Shown one piece after another: positions 43,188-51,532 of a stretch of 64,000 nucleotides of DNA. The DNA is from Actinokineospora auranticolor (GTDB taxonomy: Bacteria; Actinomycetota; Actinomycetes; Mycobacteriales; Pseudonocardiaceae): contig NZ_PTIX01000009.1 in assembly GCF_002934265.1 (NCBI RefSeq), positions 62,001 through 126,000 of the forward strand, in the 5' to 3' direction. The stretch's first letter is position 1; each line of letters opens with the position of its first letter. A program made the position numbers and the translations under genes. A model generated the notes under the pieces. It saw nothing but the letters and a program-made list of their open reading frames with translations. It ran no database searches and was not told where the DNA came from.

Positions 43188-44921
43188 ATGGTGACTAACT
43201 ATCACCACAGCGCGATAGCCGGGCAAGATGACAGGGTGACCGTCGCGACGGATGTCAGCTTCGCCTTCCAGCCGTTGCTCAGCACCCGCACCGGGGAGCC
43301 CGTGGCCGTCGAGGCCCTGGCCCGCCCGCGCAGTGGTGACGTGTACGGCCTGCTGCGCTCCGCGGGACGGGCGGGACGGCTGGTGGAGACCGACATCTCG
43401 CTGGCCAGCCGGGCCGTCCTCGCCGCCGCCCGGCCGGACCCGCCGCTGCCGCTGCACGTCAACATCGTCGCGGCGACCGCCACCGCCGCCGAGGACCTGG
43501 CGCGGTTCCTGCGCCCCGCCCTGGCGCAGACCGGCCGCAAGCCCGCGGACGTGGTCCTGGAGATCACCCCGCCGTTCAGCCGGGTGCACCGCGCCGAGCT
43601 GATCAACGGGCTGGACGCGCTGCGCGCCGAGGGCTACCGCATCGCCTTCGACTCCCTCGGCGACGGCGACCTGCCGCTGTCGCTGCTCGCCGACGTCGGA
43701 CCGGACCTGGTCAAGGTCGACGCGCACCTGGTCGCCGGGCTGCCGGACGACCCGGCGAGCCTCGCCGTGGTCGAGTGCCTCGCCCAGTACTGCACCCGGA
43801 CCGGCGTCCGCCTCGCCGCGGTCGGGGTGGAGTCGGAGGACCAACTGCTCTGCCTCAACAGGCTCGGTGTCCGGCTGGCGCAGGGCAACCTGCTGGCCGG
43901 GGAGAGCCGCTCCGGCGGGATCTCGCTGCCGCTGCCGCGCCCGGTCGCGGAGATCATCGAGCTGAACGCCACCACCGGCGCGTCCACCGTGCCGCTGGTG
44001 TCGGACTACCTGCGCCCGGCCACCACGATGTCCGAGGAGGCCACCGCGGAGGACGCGCGGGCCACCTTCGCCGACGACCCGAAGGTCACCAGCGTGGTGC
44101 TGGTCGACGCGGAGGGCAGGCCGGTGAGCACGTTGCTGCGCAGCCGGTTCCTGCTCGCGGTCGCCGGTCTCTACGGGCACGCGCTCAACGCGAAGAAGCC
44201 CGCGGTGCGGCACGGCGACAACCCGCGCGCCATCCGCGCGGACGCGACCTGCCTGCAGCTGCTGGACCTGGTCGGCGAGGCCGACCACGACCGGCAGGGC
44301 GACGAGGTCGTGGTGGTCGACGCCGACCGGGTGTGCGTCGGCGTGGTGCGGCTGTCCGAGGTGGTGCGCGGGGTGGCCGAGGCCAAGATCGAGCAGGCCG
44401 CCGCGCTCAACCCGTTGACCCGGCTGCCCGGCAGCGAGGCGGTGGACCGCGACATCGACCGGCGGATCCACGCCGCGGAGATGTTCGTGGTGGCCTGGCT
44501 GGACGTGGACGCGTTCAAGCGGGTCAACGACACCGTCGGGTTCGCCGCAGGCGACGACCTGATCCGGCACATCGGCCGCGTCCTCTCCGACGCCGAGCGG
44601 GACCTGCCCGGCACCCGGGTGGCGCACGTCGGCGGCGACGACTTCCTGGTCGTCACCGACCTCGACGAGATCACCGCGCTGGCCTCCCGGCTGGTGGACC
44701 GGCAGTGGACGACGGAGAACATGGCCGTCACGGTGTCGCTGGCGTCCCTGGTGTGCGGGGTGGGCTCGGTGTCCTCCTACCGCGAGGCGTCGCGGCTGCT
44801 CGCGCCGCTCAAGCAGCGCGCGAAGGCCGTGCCGGGGTCGAGTTGGGTGCTCGGCCGCCCCGGCACCGACCGGATCGAGGTGCTGCGCGGCGCCCGCGCC
44901 CAACACGCCAGGGTGAGCTGA
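43188..44921 (+). CDS. EAL-CBS-like-GGDEF protein with degenerate motifs
   Basis: A 577-residue cytoplasmic protein. The N-terminal EAL domain (about 22-255) keeps VEALAR (Glu42) and VKVD but reads FDSLGDG where active enzymes have DDFG, so a metal ligand is lost. A central CBS-like region (about 260-395) precedes a GGDEF domain whose signature is GGDDF (about 485-489), with a plausible substrate loop. Catalysis of cyclic-di-GMP is doubtful; it more likely binds the nucleotide as a receptor. ATG 43188 is uncertain; GTG 43236 is an alternative. A clear terminator follows. Confidence 0.85.
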   Translation: MVTNYHHSAIAGQDDRVTVATDVSFAFQPLLSTRTGEPVAVEALARPRSGDVYGLLRSAGRAGRLVETDISLASRAVLAAARPDPPLPLHVNIVAATATAAEDLARFLRPALAQTGRKPADVVLEITPPFSRVHRAELINGLDALRAEGYRIAFDSLGDGDLPLSLLADVGPDLVKVDAHLVAGLPDDPASLAVVECLAQYCTRTGVRLAAVGVESEDQLLCLNRLGVRLAQGNLLAGESRSGGISLPLPRPVAEIIELNATTGASTVPLVSDYLRPATTMSEEATAEDARATFADDPKVTSVVLVDAEGRPVSTLLRSRFLLAVAGLYGHALNAKKPAVRHGDNPRAIRADATCLQLLDLVGEADHDRQGDEVVVVDADRVCVGVVRLSEVVRGVAEAKIEQAAALNPLTRLPGSEAVDRDIDRRIHAAEMFVVAWLDVDAFKRVNDTVGFAAGDDLIRHIGRVLSDAERDLPGTRVAHVGGDDFLVVTDLDEITALASRLVDRQWTTENMAVTVSLASLVCGVGSVSSYREASRLLAPLKQRAKAVPGSSWVLGRPGTDRIEVLRGARAQHARVS

Positions 44922-44938
44922 GAACCTCCACAAGACCT

Positions 44939-44969
44939 CCACGCCCGCGGCCCGCAGCCGCGGGCGTGG
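44939..44969 (+). terminator. Terminator of the EAL/GGDEF gene
   Basis: A perfect 13-bp stem, CCACGCCCGCGGC and its complement (44939-44951 with 44957-44969), five-base loop, then CGCGTTTCT, starting 17 bases after the stop. Confidence 0.85.
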
Positions 44970-45082
44970 CGCGTTTCTGGGCACGACTCGCACGATTCCT
45001 CCACCACACCTCCACAGTGGACGGCCAACACTGTCCGGGGCCACCGCGTCTTCTCCGGTGGCACGAGGAGGAGGGGGTCTGG

Positions 45083-45247
45083 GTGGCTCGCACACCCGAA
45101 CCGGACTGGTGGGCACCGACCGCGGTGTTGGCCGTGGGGTGCGCGACGACGCTGGTGGCCCTGGCCTCGGGCAGCGGGTTGTGCGCGGGCCTGCGGTGGT
45201 TGTTCGACCTCCTCGCCGCCTGGATCGACAGCGTCCGCCCACTGTGA
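45083..45247 (+). CDS. Small membrane protein, paralogue 1 (PDWWAPT type)
   Basis: A 54-residue protein: a short N-terminus with PEPDWWAPT, one hydrophobic helix (about 13-32) and a second amphipathic stretch. The WWAPT start and helix match the first half of the next two genes, so it looks like a shortened member of the same family. GTG 45083 is preceded by GAGGAGGAGGGGG. It is the first of three tandem paralogues between a terminator and a LuxR-type regulator. Function unknown. Confidence 0.6.
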   Translation: MARTPEPDWWAPTAVLAVGCATTLVALASGSGLCAGLRWLFDLLAAWIDSVRPL

Positions 45248-45268
45248 TGAGGGCGGGGAGGAGCACGT

Positions 45269-45631
45269 GTGCAGGACGTACGGCCGATGGCACCGGTCTA
45301 CCAGTTCGAGGTCCGCAAGACGTACGAACCGTCGTGGTGGGCGCCGACGGTGTTGTTCGTCGTGGCGTGGGGGCTGGTGTTCTGGACGCTCGACAACCGG
45401 GCCGCGATCATCTGCGGTGGCAGCCCGACGGGCAACCTCACCATCTGGCTGCGCTACACGCTCGCGTTCTTCGCGCTGCTGCGCGCGGCCAAGCTGTTCC
45501 AGGAGTGGGGCGGCTGGCGTGCGGGGTTGACCTGCCGGATGGCCGCACTGGTCTTCCTGGCCTTCACCCTCGCCCACGACTGGCCACCGCTGCCGAACAA
45601 GGTCTGGTTCGCGCTCAACTGCTGGTACTGA
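45269..45631 (+). CDS. Small membrane protein, paralogue 2 (intact)
   Basis: A 120-residue protein with YEPSWWAPT near residue 20, then three hydrophobic helices (about 24-40, 58-75 and 86-102) and a conserved loop FQEWGGWRAG. The tail reads AHDWPPLPNKVWFALNCWY. It is the complete reference copy for the family; copies 1 and 3 are shorter or broken. GTG 45269 has GGAGG about seven bases upstream; ATG 45287 is a second choice. No database family is recognised. Confidence 0.7.
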   Translation: MQDVRPMAPVYQFEVRKTYEPSWWAPTVLFVVAWGLVFWTLDNRAAIICGGSPTGNLTIWLRYTLAFFALLRAAKLFQEWGGWRAGLTCRMAALVFLAFTLAHDWPPLPNKVWFALNCWY

Positions 45632-45652
45632 ACGGGATGGGGTGAAGAAGGC

Positions 45653-46086
45653 ATGCGCGACACGTGGCCGCTGGTGGCGTCCGAACGACCGGGTCCTCGC
45701 GAAGTGCCTGTGGCGCTGAACGAGGAGGAGGACCACGTGGTCGAGTACGACCCGCCGTCCTGGTACCACTTGGCGTTCCGGTGGCGGGACCGCGACCCGA
45801 GTTGGTGGCGGCCCGTCCTGGTGCTGGTCGCGGGGTGGGCGGTGACGTTCTCCACGCTGGCCGACCCGGGGCCGGTCCTCTGCGGCGTGCCGTTCGGCGG
45901 GGTGGTGATGCTGCTCCGGTACTCGTTCACCGGCTACGCGACGCTGCCGGCCCTGCGGCGGCTGCGGGAGTGGGGCGGGCGGCCGGTCTCGCGGGCACGG
46001 CGGGCCTGCTCGCGTTCACGCTCACCCACACCTGGCCGCCGCTGCCGCACGAGGCGTACGCGACCGTCGTGTGCTTCCCCCTCTAA
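45653..46086 (+). pseudogene. Small membrane protein, paralogue 3 (apparent frameshift near 45975)
   Basis: The reading frame from ATG 45653 gives DPSWWRPVLVLVAGW and then RYSFTGYATLPALRRLREWGGR, matching copy 2, but runs into unrelated Arg/Pro-rich sequence. The next frame continues the match: AGLLAFTLTHTWPPLPHEAYATVVCFPL, ending at TAA 46084-46086. One base is missing in the run GGGGCGGGCGG (about 45970-45980), or the ribosome slips. The second-frame stop overlaps the regulator's stop by two bases, as at other convergent pairs here, which supports it as the ancestral end. A sequencing error in the G-rich run is also possible. Confidence 0.65.
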
Positions 46087-48779
46087 TCCACCACAGTGGA
46101 CAGTTCCGCGCGGTTGCGGATGCCCAGTTTGCGGTAGATGCGGGTCAGGTTCGCCTCCACCGCCTTGATCGACAGGTGCAGGGCCGCCGCGATCTGGCGA
46201 TTGGTGGCACCCTCTCGCAACCTGCCGAGGATCTGGTTCTCCAGCTCGCTCAGTGGCGCGTCGGGAGCGTCCAGTTTGGACAGTTCGGCCGCGGCCAGCT
46301 CCACCCAGGGCAGGCAGCCCGCATCCGTGTACCGGCGCAGCGCCTCGGCGAAGGCCTCTCGCGCGGCGGCCTTGCGGCGGGCGCGGCGTTCCAGGGTCCC
46401 CAGGGTGAACCAGGCGCGGGCCAACTCCAGCGGGTACGGGTGTGCCTCCGGTAACGCCTCCCGCAGCGCGTCCGCCGCTGGGCGGGGGTGGCCGGAGACG
46501 GCCATCATCACGGCCGCGGCCCGGTCCAGCCCGAGGGTGACCACGGCGCGGCCCTGTGCGGCCACCCGGGCGCGGGCCGCGCGCAGCGCCTCTCGGGCCA
46601 GGTCCAGGCCGCCGGACAGCGCCAGGGATTCCGCCAGGTCGGCGTCGTGCAGGAACAGGGCGGGGTCGGTGAAGCCGATGTCGTGCAGGGTCCGCTGGCA
46701 CTCCCCCAGGAGTCTGGCCGCGGTGGCGTGGTCGCCGCGCAGGATGGCGACGCGGCCGCGCAGGCCCAGCGCGTAGCCCGCCCACTCGCTGTCGCGGGCC
46801 TGTTCGTCCGCCTCGGACGCGCGGGCCAGCAGGTCCGCCGCCAGGTCGAGGCTGCCGGTGTTCAGCTCGGCGAGCGCGCGCATGGTCAGACCGATGCCGG
46901 GGTGCCGGTCGACGTCGACCCGCAGCGACGCGCCGAGGAGGGCGACGCGGCGGGCCTCGGCGCAGCGGCCCGCGCGCTCGTAGGCGGAGGTGAGCGAGTA
47001 CAGCACGGCGATCAGGTCCCGGACCCGCCCCGACGACTCGGTTTCGCGGCGCAGTTCCTCCAGCCGCTCGACGGCAGCGGCGACCTCGCCGCGGCGCAGG
47101 CTGATCACCGCGAGGTAGACCCGGGAGAACACCACCGGTTCCGACAGCGGGGCGCCGGTAACCCGGGCCGCCAGCCTGCCCAGCAGGTCCGACTCGACCT
47201 CGGGCCCGGCCACCGCGGCGAACGGGATGCGCATGATCAGCGACCGGACGGGCAGCGTCGGGTCGTCGGCGAGCGCGGCGAGCCGGTCGGCCTCGTCGAG
47301 CCGGGCCTGGGCCTCGGTGACCTGACCGAGGTGGGTGCTCACCTCGGCGCGGCGCAGCAGCACCGACGCCAGCAGCGTCGGGTCGTCGCCCGCGTCGGCG
47401 ACCACCTCGTCGAGCAGCCCGGCGGCGGCGACGATGTCGCGCCCGGCCAGGTCGAACAGCAGCAACCGGGCCCACGCCCTGGTGGTGCCCGCCGCGGTGC
47501 GCAGCAGCGCCTGGCACAGGTCGGCGGCGGTCGCGCTGAGCCCGGCCGCGGCGGCGGCGCGTGCGGCGGCCAGCAGCCGCGCGGCCCGCTCCCCCGGCTC
47601 CGGCGTGCGCTCGGCGGCCAGCCGCAGCAGGTCGGCGGCGCTGCCGGGGGCACCGCGGGACACCGCGAGCGCCGCCGCCTCGACCAGGTCGGCGGCGATC
47701 GGCGCGTCCGGGCGGGCGGTGGCCAGCGCGCGGTGCCGGGCCCGTTCGATCGGGTCGGACACCGCCGCGGCCAGCACGGCGTGCGCGGCGGTCCGCTGGT
47801 CCGCGGTGGCCTCGGCGGCGACGATCTCGCCGAGCAGCGGGTGGCTGAACCGCAGCCCGCCGTCGTGGTCGGCGACCAGCACCCCGGCGGCGCGCGCGGC
47901 GGCCAGCCCGGGGTCGCCCAGCGGCACGAGGTCCAGGCCGGGCCGCACCGCGACAGTCACCAGCCGCAGGACGTCCCAGGCCCGGTCGGGCAGCGCGGCG
48001 AGCCGGGCGCAGACCAGTTCGCGCAGCCTGCCGGGCACCGGCAAGGGCTCGTCCTCGGGCACCGAGCCGCCGTGGCGCAGCAGCGCGCGGCCCAGTTCCA
48101 GGGCGTAGAGCGGGTTACCGCCCGCGGCCCGGCCGACGCGGGCGGCGGTGGCGGGCGGCAGCGGGTCGTCGAGCCGGGTGCGCAGCAGTTCGCCGAGCGA
48201 CTCGAGGTCGATGCCCGGGACCTCGACCTCCAGCGGCGGCGCCGGGGACAGGTCGGCGCGGGTCGGGTCGCCGTCGCCGCACTCGGCGAGCAGCACGACC
48301 ACGGGGTGGTCGCCGAGCCTGCGCGCGGCGAAGGCCAGCACGTCGGCGCTGGGCTGGTCGAGCCACTGGGCGTCGTCGACGACGAGCAGCAGCGGGCCGT
48401 CGTCGGCGAGGCCGCGCAGCAGGTCGACCACGGCCAGGCGCAGCGCGAGCGGGTCGACCGGGTGCGCGGCGGGGGCGCGCAGCAGCGCGGTGTCCAGTGC
48501 GGACCGCAGGTGGTCGGGCAGGCACGCGGCGCGTTCGGCGAGGACCTTGGCCAGCAGGTCGTAGAGGGCCACGTGCGGCAGGTCGCGGTCGGCGGCGGCG
48601 GGGCGGGTGCGCAGCACGTGCGCGTAGTCGGGGCGGACCTGGTCGAGGAGGGTGCCGAGCAGCAGGGACTTGCCGATGCCGGACGGGCCGTGCAGGAGCA
48701 CACCGCGGCCGTCGGCGAGCGCGCCGAGGCAGCGGGAGAGCAGTGCGGTCCGGCCGAGGACCGGGGGTGCGGCCGACAT
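46083..48779 (-). CDS. LuxR family regulator with AAA ATPase domain (LAL type)
   Basis: An 898-residue LAL-type regulator: Walker A GPSGIGKS (31-38) and Walker B LLVVDDAQWLD (about 130-140) in an AAA domain to about 300, a long helical TPR-like region (to about 830), and a C-terminal LuxR HTH (about 840-898) with LSELENQILGRLREGATNRQIA and an AVEANLTRIYRKL recognition helix. LAL proteins are large ATP-dependent activators, often of catabolic or secondary-metabolism genes. ATG 48779 has no clear ribosome binding site; an in-frame TTG at 48824 is possible. It ends tail-to-tail with the small membrane genes. Confidence 0.88.
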   Translation of the reverse strand: MSAAPPVLGRTALLSRCLGALADGRGVLLHGPSGIGKSLLLGTLLDQVRPDYAHVLRTRPAAADRDLPHVALYDLLAKVLAERAACLPDHLRSALDTALLRAPAAHPVDPLALRLAVVDLLRGLADDGPLLLVVDDAQWLDQPSADVLAFAARRLGDHPVVVLLAECGDGDPTRADLSPAPPLEVEVPGIDLESLGELLRTRLDDPLPPATAARVGRAAGGNPLYALELGRALLRHGGSVPEDEPLPVPGRLRELVCARLAALPDRAWDVLRLVTVAVRPGLDLVPLGDPGLAAARAAGVLVADHDGGLRFSHPLLGEIVAAEATADQRTAAHAVLAAAVSDPIERARHRALATARPDAPIAADLVEAAALAVSRGAPGSAADLLRLAAERTPEPGERAARLLAAARAAAAAGLSATAADLCQALLRTAAGTTRAWARLLLFDLAGRDIVAAAGLLDEVVADAGDDPTLLASVLLRRAEVSTHLGQVTEAQARLDEADRLAALADDPTLPVRSLIMRIPFAAVAGPEVESDLLGRLAARVTGAPLSEPVVFSRVYLAVISLRRGEVAAAVERLEELRRETESSGRVRDLIAVLYSLTSAYERAGRCAEARRVALLGASLRVDVDRHPGIGLTMRALAELNTGSLDLAADLLARASEADEQARDSEWAGYALGLRGRVAILRGDHATAARLLGECQRTLHDIGFTDPALFLHDADLAESLALSGGLDLAREALRAARARVAAQGRAVVTLGLDRAAAVMMAVSGHPRPAADALREALPEAHPYPLELARAWFTLGTLERRARRKAAAREAFAEALRRYTDAGCLPWVELAAAELSKLDAPDAPLSELENQILGRLREGATNRQIAAALHLSIKAVEANLTRIYRKLGIRNRAELSTVVD

Positions 48780-49185
48780 AAGCCGAGAACGTACCCAACG
48801 CCCGGTTGCCCGGACGAGGCGCAAGTCACACGAATTTCTCGCCGTCGCGGCGTGTAACCGTCCACCCGCGACAGAGCGACGGGCGGTTGTCGTGCTCGAT
48901 CGCCGGTTCCAGCGGGGCTGGTCGGTGGCGCGAGGTCAGGCACCCAACGGCTTCTCGGAGTGTCCGATATCACCCCACATCGGACCAAAGGGGTCGGACA
49001 ACGCGATCCGCCAGCCGGACAAAGCGGTCGGAATGTGCGAAGTGGACGGCCGACCGCCGGGAAAGTCTACGGGTGGAAAACTTCCGACCCGGGCCGGACA
49101 ACCCGGGAAGCCTGTCCTGACTGGGAATGGGAACGCGCGGGCGAAGCCGCGGCGGTCCGGCGCAGTGGTCCCGGGCCGCCGCGGC
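48780..49185. other. About 400-bp interval between regulator and metalloprotease
   Basis: No gene is supported. TCGGAC or CCGGACAA recurs four or more times between 48980 and 49110, without regular spacing. The regulator promoter should lie at the left end. Confidence 0.4.
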
Positions 49186-49231
49186 CGTTCCCCGGCTCCG
49201 GGCGGGGCCACACCGCCGGAGCCGGGGAACG
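49186..49231 (-). terminator. Terminator of the M4 metalloprotease gene
   Basis: A perfect 16-bp stem (49186-49201 with 49216-49231), 14-base loop, begins ten bases after the protease stop. Confidence 0.85.
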
Positions 49232-49241
49232 GGTCAACCGA

Positions 49242-51377
49242 TCAGCCGAGGCTGACGTCGTCGAGCAGGAAGTTGGTCGCCAGGTAGGCGTCCTCCACGC
49301 CCGCGAACCGCAGGGTCACGGTCTGCCCCTTGTAGGCGGACATGTCGAGCGTGCGCTCGACGTAGCCGCTGCTGGCGTTCGCGTTGGAGTACGTCACCTT
49401 GGTGGTGCCGTTGACCTGGACCTTGAGCGTGTCGTACGCCGTGGTCCCGGTCTCCTGCGTGGTGACCTTCAGCCAGTACCGCAGGGTCGGGGTGCCCGAG
49501 GACGGGACCGTCACCTGCTGGCTGATCGCCTCGTTGGCGGTCGAGCCGTTGCCGAGCAGCCAGGCGTAGTACGAACCGGTGCGCGCGGTCTGCTGCGTGC
49601 TGTTGGTGACCACGGCCTGCTCCGACCACCCGGTCTGACCGGACTCGAAACCGCCGTTGGTGATGGCGTTGCCGGTCGGCGGCGTGGTCGGGCCCGTCGT
49701 GGTCGTCGTCGGACCGGTGGGGCTGGTGGTGCTGGTCGGCGGGGTGGTGGTCCCGGGGTTCGGCAGCGCGGTGCCGACGCTGACGGCGGCCCACGCGACG
49801 CTGGTCAGGTACCGCTCCTGGCTGTTGGTGCCGTACAGGTCCGCGGCGGCCTGCAGGGTCGCGGTGCGCGCCCCGGCGTAGTTGGTCGTCGAGGTCATGT
49901 ACGTGCTCAGCGCGCGGTAGAAGATCGCCGCGGCCTTGTCCTTGCCGATACCCGCGAAGGTGGTGCTGTTGCAGGTGCCGCCGGTGTGCGAGAGCCCGCC
50001 GATGGTCTTGCTGCCGGTGCCCTCGGACGCCAGGTAGAACCAGCGGTTGCCGATGCCCGACGAGTAGTGCACGTCGACCTGGCCCGCGGTGGAGCGCCAG
50101 CAGCCGAGGCTGGAGCCGTCCGCGGCCGGGTTGTCCATCCGGCGGAAGTAGCCGGTGGGCATGCGCAGCTTCTCGCCGATGTAGTAGTCACCCGGGTCGT
50201 TGGGGTTGTTCGCGGAGAACTCGACCATGGTGCCGAAGATGTCGCTGGCGGACTCGTTGAGGCCGCCGGACTCGCCGGAGTAGTTGAGGTTCGCCGTGGC
50301 CGCGGTGACGCCGTGGGTCATCTCGTGGCCGACCACGTCGATCTCGGTCAGCGGGGTGTTCTGGTTCTGCGAGCTGCCGTCGCCGAAGACCATGCAGAAG
50401 CAGGAGTCGTCGTAGAAGGCGTTGAGCAGGCCCGATCCGATGTGGACGTACATCGTGTGGCCCTGGCCGTTGTTGCGGATGCCGTTGCGGCCGTAGGTGT
50501 TCTTGTAGAAGTCCCAGGTCTTCGCCAGGCCGTAGTACGCGTCCACGGCGATGGTCTGGCGGTTGCTGAGCTGGCCGTTGCCCCACACGTTGTCGGCGTC
50601 GGTGTAGGCGGTGGCGCGCGACGACGGGCTGTTCTCGGAACCGCCGTTGCCGTCGAGCACCCGGGTGTTGCCGCGGCTGGCGTCGGTCAGGGTGTAGTTG
50701 CCCGAGCTGCCGCTGGTGGTGATGTCGACGGTGCCGACGTGGTAGCCGTTGCCGGTCGCCTCGTGCCGCTTCTCCCAGCGGTCGAGCAGCGCGCCGGACG
50801 CGGCGTCGGTGACGACGACCTCGGCGCCCGCACCTTCCACGGTGGTGCGGTAGGCCAGGACCGGCTTGCCCTTCGCCGCGTAGACGATCAGTTCCGGCTT
50901 CGCGGCGCCGGTCTTGTTCTCCGCGGTGAGCGCGGGCGCGGCGGCGGCGGCGCGGGTGGCGGCGATCGCGGGCGTCGTGGTCGCGACGCTGATCGTCTCA
51001 CCGCTGGCCTTGTCCACGGTGTTGACGCGGCCGTCGGCCGCCCGGTGCACCACGAGGTCGCCGCCGAGGACCGGCAGCTTGTCGTAGGTGCGGTCGTAGC
51101 GGACGTGGCGGGTGCCGTCGGTGTCGACGACCACGTCCTTGGCGACCAGCTTCTCCTTGGCGCCCAGGCCCAGGAGGCGGGCCGTGGAGTCGGCTTCACC
51201 GCTGGCGCGGTCCAACTCCGCGGCCCGCGCCTGCGGGCTCAGCGCGGCGGCACCCCGAGTGGTGCTCGCGGCTTGGTCTTGCGCGGCGCCGGCCTGGCTG
51301 GCGGCCACCCCGATGACCACACCACCCACCGCCGTCGCCACCGCGGTCGCGGCCGCGACCACAGCTTTGCGTGACAT
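49242..51377 (-). CDS. Secreted M4 (thermolysin-like) metalloprotease
   Basis: A 711-residue exported protease. Signal peptide (about 1-32), FTP/PepSY propeptide (about 45-205), M4 catalytic domain (about 210-520) with HEMTH (351-355) and GGLNESASD (Glu375) as zinc ligands, a Thr/Pro/Ser/Gly linker (about 525-565) and a C-terminal beta-sandwich (about 570-711) of the CBM-like, carbohydrate-binding type. It degrades proteins outside the cell after self-cleavage of the propeptide. ATG 51377 follows GGAGGAG. It stands alone with its own terminator. Confidence 0.93.
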   Translation of the reverse strand: MSRKAVVAAATAVATAVGGVVIGVAASQAGAAQDQAASTTRGAAALSPQARAAELDRASGEADSTARLLGLGAKEKLVAKDVVVDTDGTRHVRYDRTYDKLPVLGGDLVVHRAADGRVNTVDKASGETISVATTTPAIAATRAAAAAPALTAENKTGAAKPELIVYAAKGKPVLAYRTTVEGAGAEVVVTDAASGALLDRWEKRHEATGNGYHVGTVDITTSGSSGNYTLTDASRGNTRVLDGNGGSENSPSSRATAYTDADNVWGNGQLSNRQTIAVDAYYGLAKTWDFYKNTYGRNGIRNNGQGHTMYVHIGSGLLNAFYDDSCFCMVFGDGSSQNQNTPLTEIDVVGHEMTHGVTAATANLNYSGESGGLNESASDIFGTMVEFSANNPNDPGDYYIGEKLRMPTGYFRRMDNPAADGSSLGCWRSTAGQVDVHYSSGIGNRWFYLASEGTGSKTIGGLSHTGGTCNSTTFAGIGKDKAAAIFYRALSTYMTSTTNYAGARTATLQAAADLYGTNSQERYLTSVAWAAVSVGTALPNPGTTTPPTSTTSPTGPTTTTTGPTTPPTGNAITNGGFESGQTGWSEQAVVTNSTQQTARTGSYYAWLLGNGSTANEAISQQVTVPSSGTPTLRYWLKVTTQETGTTAYDTLKVQVNGTTKVTYSNANASSGYVERTLDMSAYKGQTVTLRFAGVEDAYLATNFLLDDVSLG

Positions 51378-51532
51378 GAGTTTTCTCCTCCACCGGACCC
51401 GTTAGGACAGGGACCCGGGTCCACGGTGGTGGACCCGGGCTGGCGGGCCGGTGCGGCGAAACTAAGTGGCCGTGCGCACCGTGAAAAACACCACGGGGGA
51501 TGCGCAAGGGTCACACAAGGGTCCCCCGGGGT

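Noticed and set aside
42003-44921. Carotenoid gene cluster
   Set aside because: Only one lycopene-cyclase-like gene is visible; no phytoene synthase, desaturase or prenyl synthase is present.
51491-51528. Terminator or riboswitch between the metalloprotease start and glmS stop
   Set aside because: Only a 7-bp CGGGGGA/TCCCCCG pairing with a long loop is seen, too weak to call.
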